Notes under the pieces: model-generated
What the model saw: the letters and a program-made list of their open reading frames with translations, nothing else
What the model was told of the DNA's origin: nothing
The model's database searches: none
From: Pseudomonas folii
GTDB lineage: Bacteria > Pseudomonadota > Gammaproteobacteria > Pseudomonadales > Pseudomonadaceae
Assembly (NCBI RefSeq): GCF_014357575.1
Contig: NZ_JACONW010000045.1
Span: forward strand, 1-40,077
DNA: 40,077 bases
Reading direction: 5' to 3'
Position numbers and translations under genes: made by a program
In this document: positions 1-6,731 of the stretch, in pieces
Layout of the letters: every line of letters starts with the position of its first letter
Position numbering within the stretch: the stretch's first letter is position 1

Positions 1-174
1 TCACGCATTGCGCCTGAGGTAATCGAGCAACTGAAAGCACTCGGTCATGAAGTCGAGATACTCGCGCCCTTTACCGAAACCATGGGGCATGCCGCGGCTG
101 CGGTGCGTTTGTCGAATGGTTCTTTCGAGGGTGCGTTTGATCCGCGCAGTAATGGGGCGGCGGCGGGGTATTGA
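1..174 (+). CDS. ggt: gamma-glutamyltransferase, C-terminal end (partial)
   Basis: Only the last 57 codons are in the window; the gene enters from the left edge in frame 1 and stops with TGA at 172-174. The fragment has the typical end of the small subunit of gamma-glutamyltransferase: a helix (PEVIEQLKALGHEV), a GHAAAA segment and the closing motif DPRSNGAAAGY. The enzyme is known as a periplasmic Ntn-hydrolase that hydrolyses or transfers the gamma-glutamyl group of glutathione. The catalytic threonine lies outside the window, so activity cannot be judged. A REP pair follows at once and may protect the 3' end of the transcript. Confidence 0.85.
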   Translation, partial: SRIAPEVIEQLKALGHEVEILAPFTETMGHAAAAVRLSNGSFEGAFDPRSNGAAAGY

Positions 175-197
175 ATGTAGTGACGCAGGAACGCGGT

Positions 198-274
198 CCC
201 TGTAGGAGCTGCCGAAGGCTGCGATGCAATTATCCTGACACACCGTCATCGCAACATCGGCAGCTCCTACAGGA
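198..274. repeat. REP pair (REPIN), GTAGGAGCTGCCG type
   Basis: An inverted pair: CTGTAGGAGCTGCCGAAGG begins at 200, and its complement ending in GCTCCTACAGG closes at 273. Within each arm a short GCCGAAGGC-like palindrome gives the REP fold. The same family recurs at 19073-19146 and 26037-26111. It lies between the convergent ggt and chemotaxis-like genes, the usual place for such elements. Confidence 0.9.
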
Positions 275-309
275 GTGCATTTCAAACAGTTCGCTTGATC
301 TGCTTCGCG

Positions 310-1353
310 CTACCCCTCTATCGTTGGCAACTGCTGCTCGATCACACCCAGCCAGCCCATGCCGGGATAGGTCTCAAATCCAGGCGTCATCGAGTAACCC
401 TGAATGACGTTGTTGGGCTGAGCGCTGTAACCGCTGGCTTGTCCGGCTTTGAACTTCAGGTCTACGTTTTGCCCCAAGTGGCTCTGTGCGTCGGAGCTGG
501 CAATGACCTTGTGGTTGGCGTCGACCAGCATCACCCGGCTGCGGGAGCGCTCTTCGTCGCTCAAGCGCACACCATTAATGATTGAGTCCGCCTGGTTTTT
601 CCAGTCAAAGAAAATACCGATCACGCCAATCACCGGCGTTTGCTTGCCAGCCTTGCTGCGCACAGCAGCGCTGAACGCACAGGTTTGCGAGCCGTTAAGC
701 AACGGTTCCACTGCCACTTCCCCGGCGAAATACTGATCGCCCGATGAATGCCGCACGGCTTGCTTGAACCATGGAGCCTCGGCTACGTTGGCGCCGATGA
801 CCTTGCCAAAAGTGTCCGGTCGACCTGAGGCGATGACGCGTCCTTTGGTGTCTGCAACCCAGATATCCAGATACACGGTGTAGCTGTCGAGAATGATCCC
901 CAGTCGCCCACTGGCGTGAGCGCTGGTTTCCGGCGTGGTTGTGGTTAACGCATCGACCAGCGAGGCATCGGTCGCCCACCAGCGGACATCGCACGTGCGC
1001 TCATAAAGGTTGCGGTCGATGATCTCGATCATGTTCAGCGACAGATCCGCCAGCCGCTGACCGCGTACGTCGAAGCACATGCCACGTCCAAGGTCAGTCA
1101 GCTCGTTGACTGAGGCCTGCAAATCCTGGGTCAGGCCGCTGGCAATTTTCGAAATCCGTTCGGAGATGTCCTTGACCTCTTCTGCCACCACTGAAAAACC
1201 CAGCCCGGCCTTACCCGCATGCGCCGCTTCAATCAGCGCATTGATCGCCAATAGTCGAGTTTGCCGCGTGATCATTTGTATATCGCTGACACCTCGATTC
1301 GCTAACGCTTCCACTTCCCGGGAGAGAGTGACGATCCGTTCGGGTTCGATCAT
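310..1353 (-). CDS. soluble methyl-accepting-chemotaxis-like protein with C-terminal Cache domain
   Basis: The product has 347 residues from the ATG at 1353; an in-frame TTG at 1368 would add five residues but has no ribosome site. Residues about 24-75 match the signalling tip of chemoreceptors (QTRLLAINALIEAAHAGKAGLG, then FSVVAEEVKDISERI), the part that contacts CheA and CheW. Residues about 140-340 look like a Cache/PDC ligand-sensing domain (YLDIWVADTKGRVIASGR, APWFKQAV, GVIGIFFDW, VMLVDANHKVIASS). There is no signal peptide or membrane segment, so the protein should be cytoplasmic. The order is reversed compared with normal receptors, and the coiled coil is far too short for a full four-helix bundle. 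It could couple a cytoplasmic ligand to a chemotaxis-type array or act alone; the ligand is unknown. Confidence 0.8.
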   Translation of the reverse strand: MIEPERIVTLSREVEALANRGVSDIQMITRQTRLLAINALIEAAHAGKAGLGFSVVAEEVKDISERISKIASGLTQDLQASVNELTDLGRGMCFDVRGQRLADLSLNMIEIIDRNLYERTCDVRWWATDASLVDALTTTTPETSAHASGRLGIILDSYTVYLDIWVADTKGRVIASGRPDTFGKVIGANVAEAPWFKQAVRHSSGDQYFAGEVAVEPLLNGSQTCAFSAAVRSKAGKQTPVIGVIGIFFDWKNQADSIINGVRLSDEERSRSRVMLVDANHKVIASSDAQSHLGQNVDLKFKAGQASGYSAQPNNVIQGYSMTPGFETYPGMGWLGVIEQQLPTIEG

Positions 1354-1416
1354 TTTCGTGTACTTCAAAGAGTGATAAGGCGGCAGCCTTCACATGAAAA
1401 TGTGGAAAAAAAGTAC

Positions 1417-1444
1417 GGAAAAAGGGGCTATTGATTGCCCCTTG
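1417..1444 (-). terminator. rho-independent terminator of the FUSC gene
   Basis: On the minus strand GGGGC (1441-1437) pairs with GCCCC (1428-1424) around an 8-nt loop and is followed by a run of T (1423-1419). It lies 135 bp downstream of the FUSC stop codon and upstream of the chemotaxis-like gene, so it separates the two minus-strand genes. Confidence 0.7.
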
Positions 1445-1578
1445 GAGTGCGGAAGTTTGAACTTCCTTTCTGGTCTTTGGCTAATGTCACCGTGCCTTTG
1501 GGCAAGCTATCGCAGTTTCGGTGGTCTGTCATCTGCCGGTCTGACTGCGTGCGAGACGTTAACGTTTGCCTGGACTGA

Positions 1579-2652
1579 TCAGATTCTCCAGCGCTTCGCA
1601 GTTTTTGCGAGTCGCTGTTGCAGACCGTCGATGTTGCTTGCCAGTTGCAGCATCAACAGGTGATAGCCCGTCAGTTGCACAGGTATCGGGTAACCCAGGT
1701 CTGGCAGGTTCGTTTCGGATGTGCGCTGCAGGCGCTCTGTAGCACCGGTTTGCAGTGCGCGCGCCATGGCGATCAATTGGCGACGGGTTTGGCGAAACTC
1801 CGTATCCAGACGTGCGCGCCACTCTGGACCGGCCGCTTGATCAAGATCATCTGGCCGTATATTGGCAAGGATCTCCAGCGTACTCAGGCACATACGGAAG
1901 TGCCCTTGAATCGCATCAAGCTCGACCATGGAAATTCGCACTTCCTTGGACACCGAAGGCAACAGCGAGCGCAATTGCAGCATCGTGCCGTTCAGGCGCG
2001 CCATTAGCTTCAAGTGCTCATCAGCGGTAACAGGCTGACCATGGATGATGCGGCCATACACTTTCGCGCAGTCGCGCAACCCGCTGGCCAGGTTGTAGCG
2101 CCAAGAGAACACGGCATACAGAGGCAGTGCGAAGGAAAACGCCAGGGCCAGTGCGATACCGATCAGGATGTCGACCGTGCGCCACAAGCCGTCGCTGATC
2201 GGGTTGTAACCATGGCCTGCAACGATGAACAGGGTAATTGCCGACAGCAGCGCGGTATAACCACCTTTGCCAATCGCGTGATAGGCAAAGAATCCGCACA
2301 TCACCGACATCATGGCGTACGTCAGCAGCGGTATCTCCAGATAGCCCTGCTGCACAACGACCAGCAACCCAAGCCCCGCGCCGATCAACGTCCCGTAGGC
2401 ACGCTCGACGGATTTTTTGCGGATATTGCCGTGATGCTGCAAGCCGCCAATCACGATCAGCATCGTCACCGACGCCCACTCGCCGTGAGGCAGGTTGAGC
2501 CCTGTGGTCAATAGAATCGTCACCAGCAACCCGACCGCGATTCGCGCCGCATGGATCAGGCGAGCATGGCGGAAACGGCGATAAGGATCCAGCAACGGTC
2601 GCAAAACGCGACGCAACCAGAACGGCAAGCGGAGAGAGCGGGAATTGGTCAT
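1579..2652 (-). CDS. FUSC-family inner-membrane protein (putative aromatic-acid/toxic-compound exporter)
   Basis: The 357-residue protein has a membrane-embedded N-terminal half with about five or six hydrophobic segments between residues 35 and 185, and a soluble helical C-terminal half. The stretches HGEWASVTMLIVIGG, ERAYGTLIGAGLG and the late GLWRTVDILIGIALALA segment are typical of the FUSC/fusaric-acid-resistance fold. It is about half the length of full FusB/YccS-type proteins (around 700 residues), so it is a single-module member like E. coli YeeA. Known relatives are linked to efflux of aromatic acids; the substrate here cannot be read from sequence. The start ATG at 2652 has no clear ribosome site. 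It is divergent from the yjf operon and shares the 167-bp control region. Confidence 0.75.
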   Translation of the reverse strand: MTNSRSLRLPFWLRRVLRPLLDPYRRFRHARLIHAARIAVGLLVTILLTTGLNLPHGEWASVTMLIVIGGLQHHGNIRKKSVERAYGTLIGAGLGLLVVVQQGYLEIPLLTYAMMSVMCGFFAYHAIGKGGYTALLSAITLFIVAGHGYNPISDGLWRTVDILIGIALALAFSFALPLYAVFSWRYNLASGLRDCAKVYGRIIHGQPVTADEHLKLMARLNGTMLQLRSLLPSVSKEVRISMVELDAIQGHFRMCLSTLEILANIRPDDLDQAAGPEWRARLDTEFRQTRRQLIAMARALQTGATERLQRTSETNLPDLGYPIPVQLTGYHLLMLQLASNIDGLQQRLAKTAKRWRI

Positions 2653-2724
2653 GCGTAAAAGACCGCGCGGTTTGAGAATCGATCCCGGAGGAGACGCGGG
2701 ATGAAGTCAGTAAGCCACAGTCGC

Positions 2725-2802
2725 GATGAAATGTTTCATCACATGTGAGGTATTGCATGTCAGTTTTTTTGAGAGTAGCTTGCTGAACCATCACATGTGA
2801 TG
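2725..2802. promoter_or_regulatory. twin palindromic operator candidate upstream of yjfI
   Basis: CATCACATGTGA occurs twice, at 2737-2748 and 2789-2800. The second copy extends to the perfect 14-bp palindrome CATCACATGTGATG (2789-2802). The core TCACATGTGA centres are 52 bp apart, close to five helical turns. A further palindrome, GATGAAA-TG-TTTCATC, overlaps the first copy at 2725-2740. The copies flank the best promoter match before yjfI, which suits repression by a dimer bound at both sites. The binding protein is unknown. Confidence 0.6.
2753..2781 (+). promoter_or_regulatory. possible sigma-70 promoter of the yjf operon
   Basis: TTGCAT (2753-2758) and TAGCTT (2776-2781) are separated by 17 bp. 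Both match the consensus only in part, so this is tentative. It lies between the two TCACATGTGA palindromes, and the predicted start would fall on the second one. A good ribosome site, GGAAGG (2807-2812), sits 7 bases before the yjfI ATG. Confidence 0.3.
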
Positions 2803-2819
2803 TCCTGGAAGGCGCTCGG

Positions 2820-3440
2820 ATGGCTCGAAAAACTTCAACCGACTACATGCGTGAAATGCGTGCACGGCTGACGGCAGCCGGGTACGTCAAAAGAGAGCTG
2901 TATGTGCTTCCTGAAAACGCTGAAGTCTTGAGACACGTCGAAAAAGTGTTACGCCAGCCCTATTTGGGTAACCGCATCAAACTGGAGGAATTCATGAGCG
3001 AAAATACCAACTGGACCATCGACACGCTGCACTCGGCGCTCGCTGAACTGGACGTGGTGAAGAGTAATGAAGTCGAGTTGACGCTGGTCCAGGGGGCCGA
3101 GCCAAGCTTGAGCGTGACGATGAACAACTTCGGTGGCCTGCCGATCATCATTGCAATTGCTGGCGACCAGATTCTTGTGGATTGCGTACTGGTTTACGCC
3201 TCCCAGGTAAAAGACGTCGCGGCATTCAACGACACCGTTTTGCGTAGCCGGGACATTTTCCCGCTGTCTTCCATCGGTATCGAAACCATGCCGAACGGCG
3301 AGACCGTCTACAGCATGTTTGGCGCACTGAGCGCGGCTTCTTCACTGACCGTCATTGTCCAGGAAGTGTTTACCCTGGCAGACAACGTGATCCGCGCCGC
3401 TGATGCCTACGAAGATTTTTTAACAGTTGACTCACAGTAA
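2820..3440 (+). CDS. yjfI: YjfI family protein (DUF2170) with possible N-terminal ribbon-helix-helix segment
   Basis: The 206-residue protein starts at ATG 2820 behind GGAAGG. Residues about 60-200 form the DUF2170 domain known from E. coli YjfI, first gene of the yjfIJKLMC operon; it has an alpha/beta pattern with no obvious catalytic motif. Residues 1-45 (STDYMREMRARLTAAGY, then VKRELYVLPENAEVLRHVEK) follow the pattern of a ribbon-helix-helix DNA-binding segment: a basic start, a beta strand, then two helices. That part is my inference, and it would fit an autoregulator acting on the palindromes just upstream. pspA follows after 15 bp, so the two are surely cotranscribed. The biochemical role of DUF2170 is not known to me. 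Confidence 0.85.
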   Translation: MARKTSTDYMREMRARLTAAGYVKRELYVLPENAEVLRHVEKVLRQPYLGNRIKLEEFMSENTNWTIDTLHSALAELDVVKSNEVELTLVQGAEPSLSVTMNNFGGLPIIIAIAGDQILVDCVLVYASQVKDVAAFNDTVLRSRDIFPLSSIGIETMPNGETVYSMFGALSAASSLTVIVQEVFTLADNVIRAADAYEDFLTVDSQ

Positions 3441-3455
3441 TCGGGAGACAAATCA

Positions 3456-4163
3456 ATGAGCCTTTGGAAGAAAATGGTTACCGCTATGCGTGGCGGCGCC
3501 TCCGAGGTCGGTGAGGCAATCGTCGACGCTCAGGCACTACGAATTCTGGACCAGGAAATCCGCGACGCCGATGCCTCTATGCTCGCCGCTCGCAATCAAC
3601 TGATCCAGATCAAAGCCAAGCACAAGCTGTCCGTACAGCGTGTGGACGAACACGACAAGAACATCGCTAACTGGGAACAGAAAGCCATCGCCGCCATGAA
3701 CAAGGGCGAAGAAGGTCTGGCGCTGGAGTGTGCGGAAAAGGTTTCCGAACTGACCGCACTGCGCGATCAGGAAAAAGCCGCCGCTGATCAGTTCGGCATT
3801 CAGGTCACCAAGTTGACGGCTCAGGTCACCAAGGCCGAAAGCCAGATCAAGGGCCTGCGTCAGCAAGCCGACATGGCCAAGGCGCGTGATAGCGTGCAGA
3901 AAGCGCAAATCAACGCCGCCGCAGCCACAGGCGGTGCCAATGGTCGTCTGGAAACTGCCGTGGGTTCGCTGGCGCGCATCAAGCAGCGTCAGGACGAGCA
4001 GGACGCCAAACTGGAAGCTGCCGAAGAGCTGGCGGACGCCGCCAACGGTGGTGATCTGGAGCGTCGTTTGCAGGACGCCGGTATCGGCGCGAAAACCGGT
4101 GGTGCGGCTGACGTGCTGGCTCGCCTCAAGGCACAGAACCAAGGTGGCAACGCGGGTCAGTAA
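3456..4163 (+). CDS. pspA: PspA/IM30 family membrane-stress protein (YjfJ type)
   Basis: The 235-residue product is almost wholly helical coiled coil. It begins with the amphipathic membrane-binding helix MSLWKKMVTAMRGGASEVGEAIVD, followed by long heptad helices to about residue 200 and a short flexible tail. PspA/IM30 proteins are ESCRT-III-like and form rods or rings on the inner membrane to limit proton leakage under stress. No pspF, pspB or pspC is nearby, so this is the YjfJ subtype tied to the DUF2170/DUF2491 genes, not the classical phage-shock operon. GGGAG before the ATG is a good ribosome site. The gene ends 13 bp before a strong terminator. Confidence 0.92.
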   Translation: MSLWKKMVTAMRGGASEVGEAIVDAQALRILDQEIRDADASMLAARNQLIQIKAKHKLSVQRVDEHDKNIANWEQKAIAAMNKGEEGLALECAEKVSELTALRDQEKAAADQFGIQVTKLTAQVTKAESQIKGLRQQADMAKARDSVQKAQINAAAATGGANGRLETAVGSLARIKQRQDEQDAKLEAAEELADAANGGDLERRLQDAGIGAKTGGAADVLARLKAQNQGGNAGQ

Positions 4164-4176
4164 CACTGTTGAAAGA

Positions 4177-4208
4177 GGGGCAGGCGGAAAACCGTTTGCC
4201 CCTTTTTT
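4177..4208 (+). terminator. strong intrinsic terminator inside the yjf operon
   Basis: GGGGCA (4177-4182) pairs with TGCCCC (4197-4202), with further partial pairing in the loop (GGCGG…CCGTT), directly followed by six T (4203-4208). It lies between pspA and the rhomboid gene. It should end most transcripts after yjfI–pspA, so the five downstream genes would depend on read-through or on a second promoter in the 48 bp before the rhomboid start. Confidence 0.85.
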
Positions 4209-4256
4209 CTGTTTGCTTTTGCTTGATTGCCTTCGTCTGGTTCGATCGGTGCCTAC

Positions 4257-4817
4257 ATGAATGTCGGAAAGGGACTACGCGTTATTCTTGGCCTCGCCGC
4301 TTTGATGATCGCAGTCCAGGTGATTAACTCGCTGACCGCAAACAGTCTGATCAGCCATGGTCTGGTCCCCAGGACCTGGTCGGGGCTGCAAGGCATTATT
4401 TTTTCCCCGTTTCTGCACGGCTCTGTTCGTCATTTGCTGAGTAACCTGCTGCCCTTTATCGTGTTGAGCTGGCTGGTCGCAACCGAAGGCTTGCAGCGTT
4501 ATGTCCGTGTAGTGTTGCTGATAACGCTACTGGGCGGCCTGTTGGTCTGGACAGTGGGGCGGCCGACGATTCATGTCGGGGCCAGTGGATTGATCTTTGG
4601 GTTGTGGGCTTATCTCTTGGCGCGCGCGTGGTTTCAGCGCAGTCTGATCAGCTTCGCCATCGCATTGGTGACATTGGTGGGCTACAGCGGATTGATCCTG
4701 GGCTTCATACCGGTGCCGGGCGTCTCGGTTGAATCCCACATTGCGGGCGCGCTTGCCGGTATTGTCGTGGCCTGGCTGATGCACGCAAAGGGGCTGGGTG
4801 AAAAACCGTCAGTGTGA
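4257..4817 (+). CDS. rhomboid-family intramembrane serine protease
   Basis: The product has 186 residues from ATG 4257; an in-frame TTG at 4227 sits close behind the terminator and is less likely. About six hydrophobic segments are visible. The catalytic parts are intact: GASG with Ser110, the partner His161 in SHIAGALAG of the last segment, and the oxyanion-side PFLHGSVRHLLSN block (His54, His59, Asn63). Rhomboids cut transmembrane helices of partner proteins within the membrane. The gene sits between pspA and yjfK, where E. coli has no such gene, so a substrate in the same operon is plausible but unproven. It lacks extra cytosolic domains and is the minimal six-helix form. Confidence 0.88.
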   Translation: MNVGKGLRVILGLAALMIAVQVINSLTANSLISHGLVPRTWSGLQGIIFSPFLHGSVRHLLSNLLPFIVLSWLVATEGLQRYVRVVLLITLLGGLLVWTVGRPTIHVGASGLIFGLWAYLLARAWFQRSLISFAIALVTLVGYSGLILGFIPVPGVSVESHIAGALAGIVVAWLMHAKGLGEKPSV

Positions 4818-4867
4818 GCAAATTTCGCGCAGAGCATTGCTTCGGCGCCAATGAAAGGAAACGCATT

Positions 4868-5536
4868 ATGAGTTGGATCAAACGAGCTTTGGGCCTGGCA
4901 CCGCCAAAGCCATCCGCCACGACCGCGCCGTTGAATGGCGCGGCGTTGCTCACGCCGTTTGGGCTGGCAACCGGACGCATGCTGGATCTTGATGACTCGC
5001 TCAAGCTGCTGCTCGATGGGCATACGGAACTGGTCGTACCCAATGAAGAGGTGGTCTGGTCTGTCGGTCACGTTGATCTGGGACAGTCCATTCGGCTGGT
5101 GCGCTTCTACTTCGAAGATGAAGACTACTGGATGCAGGTCATGATGAATGGCCCTGCGGCCGAAGACGTTCAGGACGTGATCCTGTTCGGCTACAGCAGC
5201 GTCGTGACCATCAACAGCGAATCGGAGTTGAAGCGTCTGGTGGGCCCTGAATCAAAAATCGGTTTGCCACAGTATGAGCATGACGGCTGGGAGTACGAGC
5301 GTCAGTGGGGCACTGAAGAGGGGCAGACCGAGCTGACCCCGATGACCGAAGAAGTTGCCAATCCGGATGGCAGCTATCGCATCGAGCATTTGAGTATGCT
5401 GTACGCCCGCGACACGGGCTTGATTGATCGTCGCGAGTTCTTGCTGCTGTCTGTCGAAGAGGATGAAGAGGGCGTGGTCTCGCTCACTACCTCGGTTGGC
5501 GTCACGCTGCAGTCCACAGACTTCACCGTCCTCTAA
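4868..5536 (+). CDS. yjfK: YjfK family protein (DUF2491)
   Basis: ATG 4868 is preceded by AAAGGAA, giving 222 residues (MSWIKRALGLAPP…). A longer in-frame start at 4814 would overlap the rhomboid stop and has no ribosome site. The N-terminus has a short amphipathic helix, then a Pro/Ala linker to about residue 30. After that comes the DUF2491 domain, rich in acidic and aromatic residues (RFYFEDEDYWMQVMMNG, YEHDGWEYERQWG, RREFLLLSVEEDEEG). No catalytic motif or membrane segment is seen, so it is probably cytosolic. The family travels with PspA and DUF350; its function is unknown. It lies 12 bp before yjfL. Confidence 0.85.
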   Translation: MSWIKRALGLAPPKPSATTAPLNGAALLTPFGLATGRMLDLDDSLKLLLDGHTELVVPNEEVVWSVGHVDLGQSIRLVRFYFEDEDYWMQVMMNGPAAEDVQDVILFGYSSVVTINSESELKRLVGPESKIGLPQYEHDGWEYERQWGTEEGQTELTPMTEEVANPDGSYRIEHLSMLYARDTGLIDRREFLLLSVEEDEEGVVSLTTSVGVTLQSTDFTVL

Positions 5537-5548
5537 AAGGAAGTAAAA

Positions 5549-5974
5549 ATGCTTGATGCACTCAGTTTGTCCCTCAGCTTTCAGTCGGTGCTGAGTTTCA
5601 TTATCTACATCATTGTGGCCGGTGGTTTGTTTGGTCTGTTCCAGATGGCTTACACCCGTCTGACGCCGCACAAAGAGTTCGTGCAGATTCGTGAAGGCAA
5701 TGTCGCTGCAGCTATTGCGCTGGGCGGCGCATTGATTGGCTTCGCCCTGCCTGCCAGCAACGTGATCACTTACAGCATCAGTGTGCTGGACGTGGTGATC
5801 TGGGCACTCATCGCGGCCGTTGTGCAATTGTTGGCATTTACCGCAACCAATTTTGTTCTCAAAGACCTCTCGGCTCGCATCACTCGTGGCGAACTGGCCG
5901 CTGCCATTTACGCGGCCAGCGTTTCGATCAGTGTCGGCTTCCTCAATTCGGCCTGCATGACGCCGTCGACCTGA
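5549..5974 (+). CDS. yjfL: DUF350 inner-membrane protein (YjfL)
   Basis: The 141-residue protein is nearly all membrane-embedded, with four predicted segments at about residues 13-35, 50-70, 79-104 and 117-137. The third and fourth are joined by the positively charged turn KDLSARITRGE. That is the usual DUF350 pattern of two repeated pairs, including the conserved small-residue stretch GNVAAAIALGGALIGFALP. AAAAGGAAG precedes the ATG. DUF350 proteins recur next to PspA-like and ATP-grasp ligase genes, but their activity is not established. It probably forms the membrane anchor or channel of the system. Confidence 0.87.
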   Translation: MLDALSLSLSFQSVLSFIIYIIVAGGLFGLFQMAYTRLTPHKEFVQIREGNVAAAIALGGALIGFALPASNVITYSISVLDVVIWALIAAVVQLLAFTATNFVLKDLSARITRGELAAAIYAASVSISVGFLNSACMTPST

Positions 5975-6000
5975 TTGCCTGTGATCGAAAGGAGTATTCG

Positions 6001-6717
6001 ATGAGACGTAGTTCTTTGAAGCTGGTCCTGGCCAGCACCCTGCCACTGGCAATCAGTGCGTGCAGCAAGCCCGATACTGTGGAAGTGACGGCCCAGCAGA
6101 CGTATCCGACTGTGCAAGCCTGCGTGGACCAGAAGGTCCCCGTCGATGTGTGCTCGGATGCCTACATGACGGCCTTGGCGGATCACCGCCGTATTGCGCC
6201 TACTTACGACAACGCAGCCGCGTGTGAAGCGGATTTCGTCCCTGATTACTGCCAGCAGAATTCCGACGGCAAATTCACGCCCAAGATGGGCGGCTTTCAG
6301 CTGGAGATTTCCGGTGAATTGCCCAAGGATCAGGTCGAGGCTGCAAAGGCTCAGGCGAACCAGTCGGGGGGCTCAGGCTTCGCCAGCTCTGGCGTCAACG
6401 GGTTTCTGATGGGCATGTTGGTCAGCAACATGATCAACGGCTTCAGTGGTGGCGGCGGTCGTTACTATTCCCAGCCGGTCTATCAGGAGCGCGACTCCCG
6501 CGGCGGCTATCAGTCCTCGACACTGTCCCGTCAGATCGAGCGCGGCAAGACCTTCGGCAATTCCACTCAGGCGCGCACCAGCTCAACCGGTTCTTACACC
6601 AAGAGCACGCTGGGCCGTAACTCGTCAGTCTCATCGTCGGTTTCCCGTGGCGGGTTTGGCAGCCAGGCAACGGCTCGCAGCGGTTGGGGCGGCAAAAGCA
6701 GCGGTTTCGGCGGCTGA
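6001..6717 (+). CDS. yjfM: DUF1190 lipoprotein (YjfM)
   Basis: A strong AAAGGAG site precedes ATG 6001. The 238-residue precursor has a lipoprotein signal ending in the lipobox ISA-Cys21. The mature part has a Cys-containing core (CVDQ…VCSDAYMTAL…CEADFVPDYCQ) to about residue 100, typical of DUF1190. A long low-complexity tail rich in Gly, Ser and Arg follows and ends in SSGFGG. The residues after Cys21 (SKPD) do not show the Asp+2 retention signal, so an outer-membrane location is more likely. It would be the surface-side partner of YjfL. The tail is probably disordered. Confidence 0.87.
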   Translation: MRRSSLKLVLASTLPLAISACSKPDTVEVTAQQTYPTVQACVDQKVPVDVCSDAYMTALADHRRIAPTYDNAAACEADFVPDYCQQNSDGKFTPKMGGFQLEISGELPKDQVEAAKAQANQSGGSGFASSGVNGFLMGMLVSNMINGFSGGGGRYYSQPVYQERDSRGGYQSSTLSRQIERGKTFGNSTQARTSSTGSYTKSTLGRNSSVSSSVSRGGFGSQATARSGWGGKSSGFGG

Positions 6718-6731
6718 CGGGAGCGCTAGCC

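Noticed and set aside
6700..6717. The terminal Gly-Gly of YjfM as a ubiquitin-like tag for the YjfC ligase
   Set aside because: YjfM has a lipoprotein signal and is exported, while the ATP-using ligase is cytosolic. The tail is simply Gly-rich.
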